Positions 16,488 through 28,030 of a stretch of 64,000 bases of DNA are shown piece by piece. Under the pieces are notes generated by a model that saw only the letters and a program-made list of their open reading frames with translations, did not search any database and was not told the origin of the DNA. Positions within the stretch are counted from its first letter, which is position 1, and each line of letters starts with the position of its first letter. Both the position numbers and the translations under genes were made by a program. This stretch comes from Leptospiraceae bacterium (GTDB taxonomy: Bacteria > Spirochaetota > Leptospiria > Leptospirales > Leptonemataceae), in assembly GCA_026418015.1 (NCBI GenBank), contig JAOACE010000005.1, forward strand, positions 60,279 to 124,278, read 5' to 3'.

Positions 16488-19069
16488 ACTTTTGCTTTTT
16501 CGCGTTCTTTGAGTTTGATTTGATCGTCTTCTATGGTTAGTATGTATTGTTTTTCTGTATCGTATTGACCTTCGAGGATCACTCTTGCAAGGTAATTACC
16601 TACTTCTTTTTGGATAAGGCGTTTTAGTGGTCTTGCACCAAATTGTGGATCATAGCCGCGTTTTGCTAACCATTCTAACAGGGATTTAGAAAATACTAAG
16701 TTTAGACCTTTTTCTTTTGCTCTTTGACTTAATAGGTTCAATTGGATTTTTACGATATCCAACAATACATCTTCTGTTATGGGGTTGAACATAATCACTT
16801 CGTCAATTCTATTCAAGAATTCTGGTCTAAAAAATCGGAGTAATTCTTGGTTTACGAGTCTTTCTTTCTCTTCGCCTGTCAATGTTTGATCCATTAAATA
16901 ATGGCTTCCTAAGTTCGATGTCATGATGATCAAAGTGTTTTTAAAATCGACCGTTCTTCCTTTGGAATCTGTTAAGCGACCATCGTCGAATATTTGCAAA
17001 AAGATGTTAAATACTTCGGGATGTGCTTTTTCTACTTCGTCGAAGAGAATCACTTGATAAGGTCTTCTTCTTACTGCTTCTGTTAGTTGACCACCTTCTT
17101 CGTATCCCACATATCCTGGTGGAGCTCCAATCAATCGCGCTACTGCATGTTTTTCCATGTATTCAGACATATCGAATCGAAGTAATGCATGTTCATCGTC
17201 GAATAAAAATCTTGCTAATGCCTTCGCTGTTTCGGTTTTACCTACACCTGTTGGACCTAAGAATAAAAATACCCCCATTGGTCTATTAGGTTCAGAAAGG
17301 CCTGAACGATTTCTTAAAATAGCATCGGAAACTGCCTTTAACGCGTGATCTTGACCAATCACTTGTTTTTTTAATTCGTCATACATATGGAGCAATTTAT
17401 CTTTTTCGCTTTGGAGCATTTTTGCAACAGGTATTCCTGTCCATCTGCTTACTATAAGAGCAATGTCTTCTTCGGTTACTTCTTCTTTAAGATATTTTTT
17501 TTCTGCGGATTCGATTTGTTTTTCTAATTCTTGAAGTTGTCTTTCTAATTGAGCAATTTGTCCATAACGAATTTCTGCAACTTTATTGTAATTTCCGATT
17601 CTTTCGTATTCTTTTTCTTTTATTCTAAGTTGATCGATTTGTTCGCGAATAGCTTTTGCTTTTTCTACTATTTCTCTTTCGCTTTCCCATATTCCTTTTT
17701 TTTGTCTAAATTCTTCTTCGAGGTTTGCTAGTTCTTGTTCTAATTCTTGTAGTCTTTGTTGAGATGCTTTATCTTTTTCTCTTTTTAGAGCTTCTCTTTC
17801 TATTTTTAAAGATTGAATCTTTTTAGAGATTTTATCTAGGTCTTCTGGTAGAGAATCGAGTTCAATGCGCATTTTACTCATCGCTTCGTCGATTAAGTCT
17901 ACTGCTTTATCGGGCAAAAATCTGTCTCGAATGTATCGATCCGAAAGTTTCGCAGCAGCAATGATTGCACCATCTGTGAGTCTTATTCCATGGTGTAACT
18001 CATAACGACTTTTTAGCCCTCGTAGAATTGTGATGGTTTCTTCTACTGTGGGTTCTTTTACATATACGGGTTGGAACCTTCTTTCTAATGCTTGATCTTT
18101 TTCTATATATTTTTGGTATTCTTTAAGAGTGGTTGCTCCAATGCATCGTAATTCTCCTCTTGCTAAAGCTGGTTTAATCATATTCGCAGCATCCATTGCA
18201 CCTTCTGCTGCACCAGCTCCCACAATTGTATGAATTTCGTCGATAAATAAAACAATCCTTCCTTCGGAACGAATGACTTCGTCGAGAAGTGCTTTTAATC
18301 GATCTTCGAATTCGCCTCTATATTTCGCGCCTGCAATCATACTACCTAAGTCGAGCGCCCAGATTTCTTTGTCTTTTAATGTATCGGGAACTTCGCCAGA
18401 AACGATTTTACCTGCTAATCCTTCGACAATAGCTGTTTTACCTACGCCAGGTTCTCCGATTAAGATGGGATTGTTTTTTGTCCTTCGCGTCAATACTTGC
18501 ATGATTCTTCGAATTTCTTCGTCTCGACCAATTACGGGATCGAGTTTTCCTTTTCGCGCAAGTTCGTTAAGATTTTTTGCATATTTAGAAAGAGCATCCA
18601 TACTATCTTCGGGGTTATCGGAGGTTATAGGTCTATCGCCGCGTAAATCTTTGATTACTTGAAGAATACCATCTCTCGTTAATCCTAAGTTTTCGAGTTC
18701 TCTTGCGAGTTTATATCGATTTTCTAAATAGGCTAATATTACATGTTCGGTAGAGAGATACAAATCTCCTTTGTTTGTCATGATTTTTTCTGCTTTTTGG
18801 AGAAGGTTAACAAAATTCGATGATGGTCTTACTTCGTAATCACCTTGAACTTTGGGCAATGTATTGATACTATTTTCGAATAATTTTAAGACTGTTTCTT
18901 TAGAAATGTTTAATTTGGATAATAACATTTCTCCGATTCCATTTTTTTGAGAAAATATTTCGTACATTAAATGTTCTGGTGTAACTTCTGCATTTTGTTT
19001 TTCTTTTGCTAAGTTTTGGGAATTCTGAATTGCTTGTGCAAGCATTGTGGTAATTTTATCTAACTTCAT
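16484..19069 (-). CDS. clpB: ATP-dependent disaggregase ClpB
   Basis: Hexameric AAA+ chaperone that threads proteins out of aggregates with DnaK. 861 residues, standard length. Order: Clp N domain (1-145), first AAA+ module with Walker [10 protein letters not shown] (about 205) and VLFIDEIHT, a long coiled-coil middle domain (about 410-525), and second AAA+ module with GPTGVGKTE (about 605) and a C-terminal sensor region with FGARPLKR. Start ATG at 19069 has GGAG upstream. No CIRCE-like inverted repeat was found upstream; a Fur-like box is present instead. Confidence 0.97.
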   Translation of the reverse strand: MKLDKITTMLAQAIQNSQNLAKEKQNAEVTPEHLMYEIFSQKNGIGEMLLSKLNISKETVLKLFENSINTLPKVQGDYEVRPSSNFVNLLQKAEKIMTNKGDLYLSTEHVILAYLENRYKLARELENLGLTRDGILQVIKDLRGDRPITSDNPEDSMDALSKYAKNLNELARKGKLDPVIGRDEEIRRIMQVLTRRTKNNPILIGEPGVGKTAIVEGLAGKIVSGEVPDTLKDKEIWALDLGSMIAGAKYRGEFEDRLKALLDEVIRSEGRIVLFIDEIHTIVGAGAAEGAMDAANMIKPALARGELRCIGATTLKEYQKYIEKDQALERRFQPVYVKEPTVEETITILRGLKSRYELHHGIRLTDGAIIAAAKLSDRYIRDRFLPDKAVDLIDEAMSKMRIELDSLPEDLDKISKKIQSLKIEREALKREKDKASQQRLQELEQELANLEEEFRQKKGIWESEREIVEKAKAIREQIDQLRIKEKEYERIGNYNKVAEIRYGQIAQLERQLQELEKQIESAEKKYLKEEVTEEDIALIVSRWTGIPVAKMLQSEKDKLLHMYDELKKQVIGQDHALKAVSDAILRNRSGLSEPNRPMGVFLFLGPTGVGKTETAKALARFLFDDEHALLRFDMSEYMEKHAVARLIGAPPGYVGYEEGGQLTEAVRRRPYQVILFDEVEKAHPEVFNIFLQIFDDGRLTDSKGRTVDFKNTLIIMTSNLGSHYLMDQTLTGEEKERLVNQELLRFFRPEFLNRIDEVIMFNPITEDVLLDIVKIQLNLLSQRAKEKGLNLVFSKSLLEWLAKRGYDPQFGARPLKRLIQKEVGNYLARVILEGQYDTEKQYILTIEDDQIKLKEREKAKV

Positions 19070-19412
19070 AACTATCTCCTTAGTTTGTAAAATTTAATAT
19101 TTTTAATATTGCAATTCTTTCATTTATTTGAAAATGATTCTCATTATTAACTATTTTTTTAATCCTAAAATGATTAGGAAATTTTTATTTACAATTTAAG
19201 CAAAATATATACCAAAAAATATTTACTTAAAATATAAGTAAATAAAAAAAAGAAAAGTTAAAACAATAAAAATGTCAAAAGTAAGTATGTAATTAATTTT
19301 ATCGAATTAATAAATTAAATATATAAAAATCTTTAATCGTAATTGACATATAAACTAAACAAAAAAAACATGCCTATTAAATTAAAAATAATTCCAAACC
19401 AAGGTCATTAGT
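19070..19412. other. Divergent intergenic region between clpB and actA
   Basis: 343 very AT-rich bases without a gene. It must hold promoters for both clpB (leftward) and the act operon (rightward). A TTGACA at 19343-19348 could be a -35 element for actA, but no good -10 follows at 16-18 bases. A Fur-box-like sequence lies at 19130-19148, closer to clpB. Nothing else recognisable. Confidence 0.5.
19130..19148. promoter_or_regulatory. Fur-box-like operator
   Basis: GAAAATGATTCTCATTATT matches the 19-base Fur consensus GATAATGATAATCATTATC at 15 positions and is itself an imperfect palindrome. It sits about 60 bases upstream of clpB and 265 bases upstream of actA. It could bind Fur, Zur or PerR-type repressors. 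Match by eye; AT-richness raises the chance of coincidence. Confidence 0.4.
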
Positions 19413-19976
19413 ATGAATGCTTTAAAACGAATCATCCAAAAACATGGTGGAAAACTAACACTTATAATATTAACCATAGGTTTTATCTATTATCTCTATG
19501 GAGTTAACCCAAAGTACCAAGGATATGCACCAGATCAACCCATTCCTTTTAGTCACAAGATTCACGCTGGAGAAGTAGGAATTGATTGTAAATTTTGTCA
19601 TTATACCGTAGAACGTTCGAATCATTCTAGCGTTCCTGATCTAAATACATGTATGAAGTGTCATAGTCAGATTGCTGGCGATAGTCCAGATATACAATTT
19701 TTAAGAAAATCTTACGAAGCAGGAATTCCTATTCGATGGAATAAAGTACACGATTTACCCGACCATGCTCATTTTAGTCATAAAGCTCATATTGCAAGAG
19801 GTTTTGATTGTCAAACTTGTCATGGTCCAGTAGAGACAATGGACAAAGTGCAAGTCCATTCTCCATTTAACATGGGTTGGTGTGTTAATTGCCACAGACA
19901 ATACACCGAAGAAGAAAAACCAGCAGGTAAAAACAACGCTATTGGAACAACAACCTGCGGAACTTGTCATTATTAA
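19413..19976 (+). CDS. actA: Alternative complex III pentaheme cytochrome subunit ActA
   Basis: Electron-transfer subunit of alternative complex III, the quinol:cytochrome c oxidoreductase that replaces bc1. 187 residues: one N-terminal helix (about 15-31) and a periplasmic domain with five CXXCH heme motifs (CKFCH, CMKCH, CQTCH, CVNCH, CGTCH) and the distal ligand histidines in PFSHKIHAG and HFSHKAHIA. Five hemes is the usual number. First gene of the actABCDEF operon. Confidence 0.94.
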   Translation: MNALKRIIQKHGGKLTLIILTIGFIYYLYGVNPKYQGYAPDQPIPFSHKIHAGEVGIDCKFCHYTVERSNHSSVPDLNTCMKCHSQIAGDSPDIQFLRKSYEAGIPIRWNKVHDLPDHAHFSHKAHIARGFDCQTCHGPVETMDKVQVHSPFNMGWCVNCHRQYTEEEKPAGKNNAIGTTTCGTCHY

Positions 19977-20006
19977 AATTAAATCAATCAATAAGGGAAT
20001 AAAACT

Positions 20007-23000
20007 ATGAAGGAAACCAAAAAATATTGGCAATCATTAGAAGAACGTTCACAAACTACCATAGAAAATTGGAAAACACCAGAGTTCGAATACACACTTA
20101 ACGAAATGATCGAATACGCGAAAAATAAAAAAATCACAAGAAAAGATTTCGTTAAGTTTATGGGTGCTTCTGCTATCATGTTGCAGGCAGCATGTCGAAG
20201 ACCAACAGAACAAATCGTTCCAGCTGTGATTCAAGCACCTGAATATACACCAGGAGAAAAACTCTATTATGCCTCTGCAACACCAGAAGGAACAGGCATT
20301 GTAATTCATGTTCGAGAAGGACGTCCTATTAAAATTGCAGGAAACCCAGAACATCCTCTAACAAAAGGGGGAGTATCTGCAAGCGAAGTAGCGGATTTGT
20401 TAGATTTATATGATCCCGATCGATTAAGATATCCCGTAGTCATCGAAGAGGGAAGAAAAAAGAAAGTTAAAAGAGATGATGTAATTTCTCAGATTCAAAG
20501 TAAAATTGGTCAGGGGAATTATGTGTTGATTACTAGTCCCATCCAAAGCCCATCTACGAAAAAAATCATCAATGCATTCTTAAAACAATTTCCTAACGGT
20601 AAGCATGTTGAGTTTAGACCAGATCCTTCTTTAAGACAAATTCGCGAAGGTCAAAAGTCCTGTTATGGACAAGAAGTGATTCCTTTGTATCGATTCGATA
20701 AGGCAAACTTAGTTGTAGCAATAGAAAGCGATTTTCTTGGAACTCTACCTGGAAATGTAATCTATACGCGAGCTTATACAGAGAAAAGAAACCTCAACTA
20801 TAAACAAAAGGGATACAACACATTGATTGTGTTTGAATCCATGTATACTGTAACTGGTTCTAATGCAGATCATCGATATCCCATTAAACCTGGTGATGCT
20901 TCTATTGTTGCATTAGCAATTGCAGCAGAATTAAACAACAATTTAAAAATTGGTCCTTATGCAAATAACAACGATGTTGTCAGTTTATTAAGTGGTTATT
21001 TACCAGAAAAGGTTGAATCGATCATTGGTGTGCCAGCTAATGCAATTAAATCTGTTGCAAATCAGTTGGCTAAACAAGCAGGAAAATCGATTGTTATTTC
21101 TGGTTCTCCTTTAACAGCAGATGGCACAAACAATACTCAGATTGCTGTGAACTTAATTAATTCTATATTAGAAAACGATGGAAAAACCGTAGATTATCAA
21201 AATTCTCTCCAATTATCTGCGGGAAGTTCTGATCAAGAAATCCTAAGCATTATAGAACAAATCAAAAGTGGAAAAATCAAGACCGTACTATTAGCAAACG
21301 CGAATTTGGTTTATCATTTACCACCAGCATCAGGAATCGAAGAAGCACTCAAAAAAGCGGATTATGTGGTTTCTTTTAGCGATAGAATTGATGAAACTGG
21401 TTGGTTATCGAAAGCAGTATTACCTTTATCTCATTATTTAGAATCTTGGGGCGATGTAGAAGTAGTGAAGGGAATTTATTCTGTCATACAGCCTACGATT
21501 CGACCTTTATACGATACATTATCTCTCGAAGATTATTTAATTCAAATCGCTTATGGTAGTTTAGAAGGGGTAGAAAACTTTCATCAATTGATTAAAAAAG
21601 AATGGTCTAAATTTAACAATAAAAACTTTACAAAATTCTGGATAGAAGTGCTACAAGCAGGATATTACTCCGAATCCAAGCTACAAACAAACGATAAACC
21701 TAGAAATTTTAACGTAGCAGCTATAAAAAATTTTCCCAAAGAACCCAAAGCAAATTCTGGTTTTAGAGTAGGATTGTTTTATAATGTATCTGTACTTGAT
21801 GGAAAGGGTGCAAACAATGCATACAGACAAGAAATGCCCGATCCAGTGACAAAAATTGTTTGGACAAATTATGCAGCAATTCTTCCCGAGACAGCAAGAA
21901 AACTAAAACTCAAGCAAGGTTCTATTGTAGAAATTAAAACAAAAGAAGGTATTGTAAGATTACCATTACAATTACAACCAGGAATTCATCCCGATGCTAT
22001 TTTGATCCCATTAGGATATGGTAGGACTTCAGCTGGAAAAGTGGCAAATAATGTAGGCGATAACGGATTAAAGATCGCTCGCATCGCAGAAGATTCAATT
22101 CAATTGGCTGCATTAGAAACAGAAAAACATGGCGAACTACCATTTAAATTAACAGGTGAAAGAGTTACTTTGCCATGTACACAAGTAGTATATCGTTCTG
22201 GAAGAAATACAGAAGATAGAGCCTTCTTTGCTCCTGGAACATTACCGAATGCACCTTATGATGGTTCATCACAATACGATAGAAATATTGTTCTAGAAAC
22301 AACCTACAAAGATTTCAATAAAGGTTGGAAAGCTCCAAAACAAACCATCGAATATCCCGAAAATGCCGCTTTAATGCCAGAATGGAAATATGATGGTATT
22401 CGTTGGCATATGGTGATCGATTTAAACCTATGTACTGGATGCGGTGCATGTGTAACAAGCTGTAATATAGAAAACAACATACCAACTGTTGGACCAGAAG
22501 AAGTAGCAAAAGGTAGAGAAATGCATTGGATGCGTATCGATAGATATTATTCTGGTGATGAGAAAAATCCTGAGGTTGTTCATCAACCCATGTTGTGTCA
22601 ACACTGCGAAAATGCACCATGCGAAAATGTATGTCCATTTGCTGCAACCTCTCATAGTGATGAAGGTCTAAACGTAATTGCCTACAATAGATGTGTAGGT
22701 ACAAGATACTGTGCGAACAACTGTCCTTATAAAGTAAGACGATTCAACTGGTTCGAAAATTGGGATTACATGGAAGGTGCAGTAAGAAAGCTTCGAGATC
22801 CTCAACAATTAGCGTTGAATCCCGATGTGACAGTAAGACGAAGAGGAGTAATAGAAAAATGTACTTTCTGTATACAGCGATTGAATAAAGCAAAATTAGA
22901 TGCAAAAATCAAAGGATTAAAACATGTAGTTGATGGAAGTGTTAAAACTGCATGTCAAGAGGTATGTCCAGCTAATGCAATCTATTTTGGAGATATCAAC

Positions 23001-23120
23001 GATCCAAATTCCGAAGTATCACGATTAGTCAAAAATGGACGTGGTTATAAGGTATTAGATTTCCTTGGCGTAAACCCATCCATAACCTATTTAGCTAAGG
23101 TAAGAAACCCAATCATTTAA
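20007..23120 (+). CDS. actB: Alternative complex III iron-sulfur subunit ActB
   Basis: Large periplasmic subunit with a molybdopterin-oxidoreductase-like domain (which does not bind cofactor in characterised complexes) fused to a four-cluster ferredoxin domain. 1037 residues. An N-terminal export segment [14 protein letters not shown] is followed by ACRRP; most relatives have RR where this has RK. The C-terminal part (about 790-1015) has [37 protein letters not shown] and CTFCIQR...CQEVCP, enough cysteines for four clusters. Starts 30 bases after actA. Confidence 0.95.
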   Translation: MKETKKYWQSLEERSQTTIENWKTPEFEYTLNEMIEYAKNKKITRKDFVKFMGASAIMLQAACRRPTEQIVPAVIQAPEYTPGEKLYYASATPEGTGIVIHVREGRPIKIAGNPEHPLTKGGVSASEVADLLDLYDPDRLRYPVVIEEGRKKKVKRDDVISQIQSKIGQGNYVLITSPIQSPSTKKIINAFLKQFPNGKHVEFRPDPSLRQIREGQKSCYGQEVIPLYRFDKANLVVAIESDFLGTLPGNVIYTRAYTEKRNLNYKQKGYNTLIVFESMYTVTGSNADHRYPIKPGDASIVALAIAAELNNNLKIGPYANNNDVVSLLSGYLPEKVESIIGVPANAIKSVANQLAKQAGKSIVISGSPLTADGTNNTQIAVNLINSILENDGKTVDYQNSLQLSAGSSDQEILSIIEQIKSGKIKTVLLANANLVYHLPPASGIEEALKKADYVVSFSDRIDETGWLSKAVLPLSHYLESWGDVEVVKGIYSVIQPTIRPLYDTLSLEDYLIQIAYGSLEGVENFHQLIKKEWSKFNNKNFTKFWIEVLQAGYYSESKLQTNDKPRNFNVAAIKNFPKEPKANSGFRVGLFYNVSVLDGKGANNAYRQEMPDPVTKIVWTNYAAILPETARKLKLKQGSIVEIKTKEGIVRLPLQLQPGIHPDAILIPLGYGRTSAGKVANNVGDNGLKIARIAEDSIQLAALETEKHGELPFKLTGERVTLPCTQVVYRSGRNTEDRAFFAPGTLPNAPYDGSSQYDRNIVLETTYKDFNKGWKAPKQTIEYPENAALMPEWKYDGIRWHMVIDLNLCTGCGACVTSCNIENNIPTVGPEEVAKGREMHWMRIDRYYSGDEKNPEVVHQPMLCQHCENAPCENVCPFAATSHSDEGLNVIAYNRCVGTRYCANNCPYKVRRFNWFENWDYMEGAVRKLRDPQQLALNPDVTVRRRGVIEKCTFCIQRLNKAKLDAKIKGLKHVVDGSVKTACQEVCPANAIYFGDINDPNSEVSRLVKNGRGYKVLDFLGVNPSITYLAKVRNPII

Positions 23121-23133
23121 AAAGGAAAGGTAT

Positions 23134-24537
23134 ATGGCACTAGAATCATTAACAAAAGAACAAAAAGAATACATTAGCCCTACAATGGTAGAAGGAAACA
23201 AGAATTATAAACAAATCACAGATGATATTATAAGACCTGTAAATACGTTTCCTTCTAAATTATGGTGGATAGCCTTTGGAATTGCTTTTTCTTTATTACT
23301 TTTATTATTATCCGAATTGGCCTATCTAATAGCAGCAGGTATTGGAATTATTGGGATCAATGTTCCTGTAAGCTGGGGTTCGCTTATTATTACCTTTGTT
23401 TTCTGGATTGGTATTGGACATGCAGGAACGTTGATTTCCGCAATCCTCTATGTTTTTAGACAACAATGGAGAATGGCAATTAACCGTTCAGCCGAAGCGA
23501 TGACCATTTTTGCGGTTATGTGTGCTGGAATTTATCCTCTAATACACGTTGGACGTATTTGGTTTATTTTCTGGATTTTCCCTTATCCTAATGAACGTGG
23601 AACCCTTTGGCCTAACTTTCGTTCTCCTTTATTATGGGATGTTTTTGCGATTTCTACTTATTTTACTGTATCGTTAGTGTTCTGGTATTCAGGTTTGATT
23701 CCAGATTTCGCAACAATTCGCGATCGCATAAAAGAAGATAGCTTATTCAATAAAATTCGAAAAAAAGTCTATTCTGTATTATCGATGGGATGGGTTGGAA
23801 GTGCAAAAGCATGGGCTCATTACGAAGCAACAGCAATGATACTTGCAGGATTATCCATGCCATTGGTTTTTTCTGTTCATACGATCGTTTCTTTTGACTT
23901 TGCAACATCTGTTATCCCAGGTTGGCATACAACAATATTCCCACCTTATTTCATTGCTGGTGCTGTTTTCTCTGGTTTTGGAATGGTATTAACATTGTTA
24001 GTAATCATGAGGGAAGTTTTTAACTTTAAAGAATATATAACAGAAAAACATCTAGAAAACATGGCAAAGGTTACGATGTTAACAGGTTCTTTGGTGGGTA
24101 TTGCTTATGCCACAGAATTTTTCGTAGCATGGTATTCTGGAAGTAGGTTCGAAGCATTTACATTTATATCCAGAGCATTTGGTCCTTACTGGTGGGCATA
24201 TTGGATCATGGTTTCTTGTAATGTTATAACACCACAATTGTTCTGGTTCAAAAAAATTCGTACAAATCCTGTAGCATTGTGGATCATATCAATTTTTGTT
24301 AACATTGGTATGTGGTTTGAACGTTATGTAATTGTTGTTACATCTTTACAAAGAGATTATTTACCTTCAAGTTGGGATTTATATCTTATGACGAAGCATG
24401 AATTTGGAATTTTAGTTGGATCTTTTGGTTTGTTTTTTACTGCCTTTTTACTTTTTGCAAGATTTTTCCCAACCATCGCTATGGCAGAAGTAAAAACCTT
24501 AGTAAAATCACCAGAAGCAAAGGGATACGGACATTAA
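23134..24537 (+). CDS. actC: Alternative complex III membrane subunit ActC (NrfD-like)
   Basis: Integral membrane quinol-binding subunit of the NrfD/PsrC family. 467 residues with about ten helices; [21 protein letters not shown] and [19 protein letters not shown] are typical NrfD-type blocks carrying conserved His residues near the quinone and proton path. Starts 13 bases after actB with GGAAAGG upstream. Pairs with ActF, a second NrfD-like subunit. Confidence 0.94.
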   Translation: MALESLTKEQKEYISPTMVEGNKNYKQITDDIIRPVNTFPSKLWWIAFGIAFSLLLLLLSELAYLIAAGIGIIGINVPVSWGSLIITFVFWIGIGHAGTLISAILYVFRQQWRMAINRSAEAMTIFAVMCAGIYPLIHVGRIWFIFWIFPYPNERGTLWPNFRSPLLWDVFAISTYFTVSLVFWYSGLIPDFATIRDRIKEDSLFNKIRKKVYSVLSMGWVGSAKAWAHYEATAMILAGLSMPLVFSVHTIVSFDFATSVIPGWHTTIFPPYFIAGAVFSGFGMVLTLLVIMREVFNFKEYITEKHLENMAKVTMLTGSLVGIAYATEFFVAWYSGSRFEAFTFISRAFGPYWWAYWIMVSCNVITPQLFWFKKIRTNPVALWIISIFVNIGMWFERYVIVVTSLQRDYLPSSWDLYLMTKHEFGILVGSFGLFFTAFLLFARFFPTIAMAEVKTLVKSPEAKGYGH

Positions 24538-24550
24538 AAGGAGCATTACT

Positions 24551-25237
24551 ATGCAAATGATAGAAAAAATTTTTGAATCCTTAGAAAAATTTTTGGACAA
24601 ATTTTTTGGTAAGCAAATTGAATTTTTAGACAATTTATTAATAAAATCTTTTAAATATAGATACGAAGAACCAACTTCTGGTATTGTGGCAATTTTTTCT
24701 TCGCCAGAACGAATTCTTTTAGCTGCGAAAAAAGCCAAAGAAAAAGGCTATACAGGGTTTGATTGTTTTACTCCATTCCCTATCCATGGGCTTGAACATG
24801 CAATGGGGCTTGAACGTTCCAGATTACCCTATCTAACTTTCTATGCAGGATTATTGGGTCTATTAACAGCGATTTTTCTACAATATAATGCACACGAAAA
24901 CCTTATACCTTATACAATCACGCATTTAATTGATGCTTATCCCAACCTAAATTCTTATCCACTAAATTATGGTGGTAAACCAACATTTAGCTGGCCTGCA
25001 ATGATACCAATTTGTTTTGAATTAACCGTATTGTTTGGTGCTCTTGGAACTGTTGCAGGATTATTCTTATTCTTATTATCTAGAATGCCAAAGACATCAC
25101 GTGTTCCTGTACACGAAGCAATAACTGACGATAAATTTGCAATTTGGATTCCTGCAAGTTCCAATAATTATAATGCTGAAGAAATAAAAACTTTATTCCA
25201 AGAATTAGGTGCAGAAGAAATCAAAGTGGTAGGTTGA
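24551..25237 (+). CDS. actD: Alternative complex III subunit ActD (DUF3341)
   Basis: 228 residues with a soluble N-terminal domain containing GIVAIFSSPERILLAAKKAKEKGYTGFDCFTPFPIHGLEHAMGL (the DUF3341 pattern), followed by two membrane helices (about 93-115 and 150-180). The N-terminal 35 residues are extra charged and helical compared with typical ActD. ActD is a structural membrane-anchored subunit without cofactor. Stop codon lies one base before the actE start. Confidence 0.92.
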   Translation: MQMIEKIFESLEKFLDKFFGKQIEFLDNLLIKSFKYRYEEPTSGIVAIFSSPERILLAAKKAKEKGYTGFDCFTPFPIHGLEHAMGLERSRLPYLTFYAGLLGLLTAIFLQYNAHENLIPYTITHLIDAYPNLNSYPLNYGGKPTFSWPAMIPICFELTVLFGALGTVAGLFLFLLSRMPKTSRVPVHEAITDDKFAIWIPASSNNYNAEEIKTLFQELGAEEIKVVG

Positions 25238-25238
25238 T

Positions 25239-25856
25239 ATGAAAGTAAAAAAAGTAAATTATATAATTTTATCAATATTATTAATAAATTTTATCCATTG
25301 TAATTACGCTGGAAATAAATCTGGTTTGCATTGGTTTTTAGACATGCATGATAGTCTAGCGATTGAATACCAAGAAGAAGATCCTACAACGATGCTTTTA
25401 TCTTACAAAAACGAAAAGATGAAAGGAGCAGATAACATAGAATCTTTAACAGGACCAGGATCTAGCTTGAGGGTACCTCCCGAAGGAACTGTTCCAAGAA
25501 ATTATACACCTTATTTATACGATCCGAATGATTTTAATACACCTGCAAAAGAGTTAGTTAACCCTCTAAAACCAACCAAGCAAGTATTAGAACGAGGTCA
25601 AAAGCAATACAACATCTATTGTGCTGTATGTCATGGCTACCAAGGGCATGGTGATGGACCTGTATCTCCAAGATTTCCTAATATTCCTGCATTAGCTGGA
25701 AAAAATTCCAATGTATTAAATTGGGAAGATGGAAGATTCTTCCATATAATTACTGTTGGACGCGCAAGAATGAAGCCCTATGCAGCACAAATTTTACCAG
25801 AGGATCGATGGGCAATCATTCATTACATTCGATTATTACAAAAAAATTCACAATAA
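25239..25856 (+). CDS. actE: Alternative complex III monoheme cytochrome c ActE (lipoprotein)
   Basis: 205-residue lipoprotein: hydrophobic signal ending in NFIHC (lipobox) then a cytochrome c domain with CAVCH in QYNIYCAVCHGYQGHGDGPV and a candidate axial methionine in GRARMKPYAAQI. ActE takes electrons from ActA and passes them to downstream cytochromes. Starts directly after actD with almost no spacer. Confidence 0.93.
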   Translation: MKVKKVNYIILSILLINFIHCNYAGNKSGLHWFLDMHDSLAIEYQEEDPTTMLLSYKNEKMKGADNIESLTGPGSSLRVPPEGTVPRNYTPYLYDPNDFNTPAKELVNPLKPTKQVLERGQKQYNIYCAVCHGYQGHGDGPVSPRFPNIPALAGKNSNVLNWEDGRFFHIITVGRARMKPYAAQILPEDRWAIIHYIRLLQKNSQ

Positions 25857-25866
25857 GGAGTAAGAA

Positions 25867-27108
25867 ATGGCATCTTTACCAGATATTAGTAAATTAGAAT
25901 TTAAGTTTTCCCCTAAATTAAGAAATATTGCATTAGGTTTAATTATAATAGGTTTAATTTTAACTATATTGCAAATTTTCTTTCCTTGGCATGGACACGA
26001 AGGCGAACATCATGGAAATCCGCGACTATTTTATTCTTTACATTTGGCATTTTTGGTTTTTTTACCAATAACAATTGGTTCAATTTTTTTTGTTGCAATG
26101 CATCACCTATCTGGTGCAGCTTGGAGTGTAACTATACGAAGAATCGCTGAAGCTCATGTTTGGTTTCTTGTAGTTCTGTTTATTTCGATGATCATTATTC
26201 TAGGATTTGGTATTGGTGATATTTTTCATCATTGGGTACATGCACCAGAAACGGATGAATTAATTAAACATAAATCTGGTTGGTTAAACACAAAGTTTTT
26301 TATTACGAGAAACATCCTTATATTTATCGTTTGGTTTATCTTTGGATGGTATCTTTGGAAATTATCTGTAAAACAAGACGAGGATGGAAAGTTCGAACAT
26401 ACACCTAAATTAGCAAAAATTTCTGCTGGATTTGCTGTTGTATTTGGTCTTACTATTTCTTCTACTTCTTGGGATTTTAGTATGAGTGTTGAACCTCACT
26501 GGTTTTCGACAATTTGGGCTGTTTATATTTTCGCTGGTGTATTGTTATCTTCGTTTGCAGTTTTGGCAATCTGGTCTTATTTTTTAAAAAAAGAAGGCTA
26601 TTTCGAAAATACCTTAACAGAAGATCATATCCACGATATAGGTAAATATTTATGGGGAACATCTATTTTTTGGGCTTATATTGGAATCGCTTCTCAATTT
26701 TTATTGATTTGGTATGGTCATATTCCAGAAGAAACAATATTCTATCATAGTAGAATTTATAACGAAGATTTAACCCACAATCCATGGGCTATTATATCTT
26801 TGTTGTTAATCGTCATACGCTTTATTCTACCTTTCTTTCTACTCATAAAACGCGATTATAAAAGAAATTTTCAATGGTTAGCTATCGTAGCAGGTTTGAT
26901 TTTATTCGGTCAAATCTGGGATATGTACTGGGTATTATATCCAACATTGGATCATGGACATTTTGTATTCTTATCTTGGCAAGAGTTAGGAACATTGCTC
27001 CTATTTAGTGGTCTATACATATTTACCATAGCTACAGCATTAACAAAAAGTAAATTGATTCCTATCAAAGATCCTCGATTAGAGGAATGTTTACACATAC
27101 ATCATTAA
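25867..27108 (+). CDS. actF: Alternative complex III membrane subunit ActF
   Basis: 413-residue integral membrane protein with about ten helices, NrfD-related. The conserved stretch HHLSGAAWSVTIRRIAE and a later SWQELGTLLLFSGLY match ActF. It pairs with ActC in the membrane arm and may form the proton path. GGAG precedes the ATG. A diheme cytochrome and a cbb3-like set follow on the same strand with 5-14 base gaps. Confidence 0.93.
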   Translation: MASLPDISKLEFKFSPKLRNIALGLIIIGLILTILQIFFPWHGHEGEHHGNPRLFYSLHLAFLVFLPITIGSIFFVAMHHLSGAAWSVTIRRIAEAHVWFLVVLFISMIIILGFGIGDIFHHWVHAPETDELIKHKSGWLNTKFFITRNILIFIVWFIFGWYLWKLSVKQDEDGKFEHTPKLAKISAGFAVVFGLTISSTSWDFSMSVEPHWFSTIWAVYIFAGVLLSSFAVLAIWSYFLKKEGYFENTLTEDHIHDIGKYLWGTSIFWAYIGIASQFLLIWYGHIPEETIFYHSRIYNEDLTHNPWAIISLLLIVIRFILPFFLLIKRDYKRNFQWLAIVAGLILFGQIWDMYWVLYPTLDHGHFVFLSWQELGTLLLFSGLYIFTIATALTKSKLIPIKDPRLEECLHIHH

Positions 27109-27121
27109 AAGGGTTAGCAAT

Positions 27122-28024
27122 ATGGATAAAAGAATAATATTATTGATTTTAACAACATCGTTTGTTTACATAAATTGCAAAGATTCTGATCAAAAGATAT
27201 ATGAACCAACCATAGAATCCATCAATTATGGTTCTATTGTATATGCTTCTTCCGAAGTGAATTGTAAGAATTGTCATGGGGTGGATTATAAAGGGAAGGG
27301 ACCCGACGCAAAGGATTTGGATGTCCCAGTTCCTGATTTAACAGGCGTGATTGCACCAGAAAAAACTCCTTTAGATTATTTTAAAGCAATCTCTGTTGGA
27401 ACAGAAAAAACAAAAAAAAATGGATTACAATACCATGCATATTATTCTTTAACTGATAAAGCAAAATGGGCACTTGCAAATTATTTATATTCCTTAGCAC
27501 AACAGCCTAAAACAAACGAAGAGAAAAAAGTAAGACAAGAATCCTTAGCCAAAGCAATGAAAGAAGTTCGTGAGATCTATTCAAAAAACAGAAAGTGGTA
27601 TATGGGAGAAAATACACCTTCTACCGAGCGCGAACCATCACCGAAATTAGAGGAACTAATTCAAAAAACAAATTTTAAAACCGAACAAGACATTTCTGTA
27701 AAAATACCTTCCGAAAAAGAATTAGAAGCAGTCTTTGTAGCAAGACAAAAATATGAAGAAGGGTATCACATCTATCAAAATCATTGTCAGAAGTGCCACG
27801 GCATAGCGGGCGAAGGAGTACAAGGTTCTCAATTCTTAGGCATTCTTGATCATTCTCGCTATGATGCTATTAAAGGAATTGCAAGAAGAAAACCAGCTTT
27901 CGTGGGTATTCCACCAATAAGTAACAATGTAAAAAAAGAAGATGTAATAAAATATCATTCTTACTATTTAACAGAAGAGCAATGGAATGATTTAATCAAT
28001 TATATAAAAGCAATTACGGAGTAA
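27122..28024 (+). CDS. Diheme cytochrome c lipoprotein
   Basis: 300-residue predicted lipoprotein (signal ends VYINC) with two cytochrome c domains: CKNCH at about residue 50 and CQKCH at about 224, separated by a charged linker of about 90 residues (TNEEKKVRQESLAKAM...). It begins 14 bases after actF and runs into the CcoN-like gene, so it belongs to the act transcript. Likely role: shuttling electrons from ActE or ActA to the next acceptor. It is not one of the canonical Act subunits. Confidence 0.85.
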   Translation: MDKRIILLILTTSFVYINCKDSDQKIYEPTIESINYGSIVYASSEVNCKNCHGVDYKGKGPDAKDLDVPVPDLTGVIAPEKTPLDYFKAISVGTEKTKKNGLQYHAYYSLTDKAKWALANYLYSLAQQPKTNEEKKVRQESLAKAMKEVREIYSKNRKWYMGENTPSTEREPSPKLEELIQKTNFKTEQDISVKIPSEKELEAVFVARQKYEEGYHIYQNHCQKCHGIAGEGVQGSQFLGILDHSRYDAIKGIARRKPAFVGIPPISNNVKKEDVIKYHSYYLTEEQWNDLINYIKAITE

Positions 28025-28030
28025 TATTCT

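Noticed and set aside
19343..19348. TTGACA as a clear actA promoter
   Set aside because: No acceptable -10 sequence at normal spacing; mentioned only in the description of the gap.
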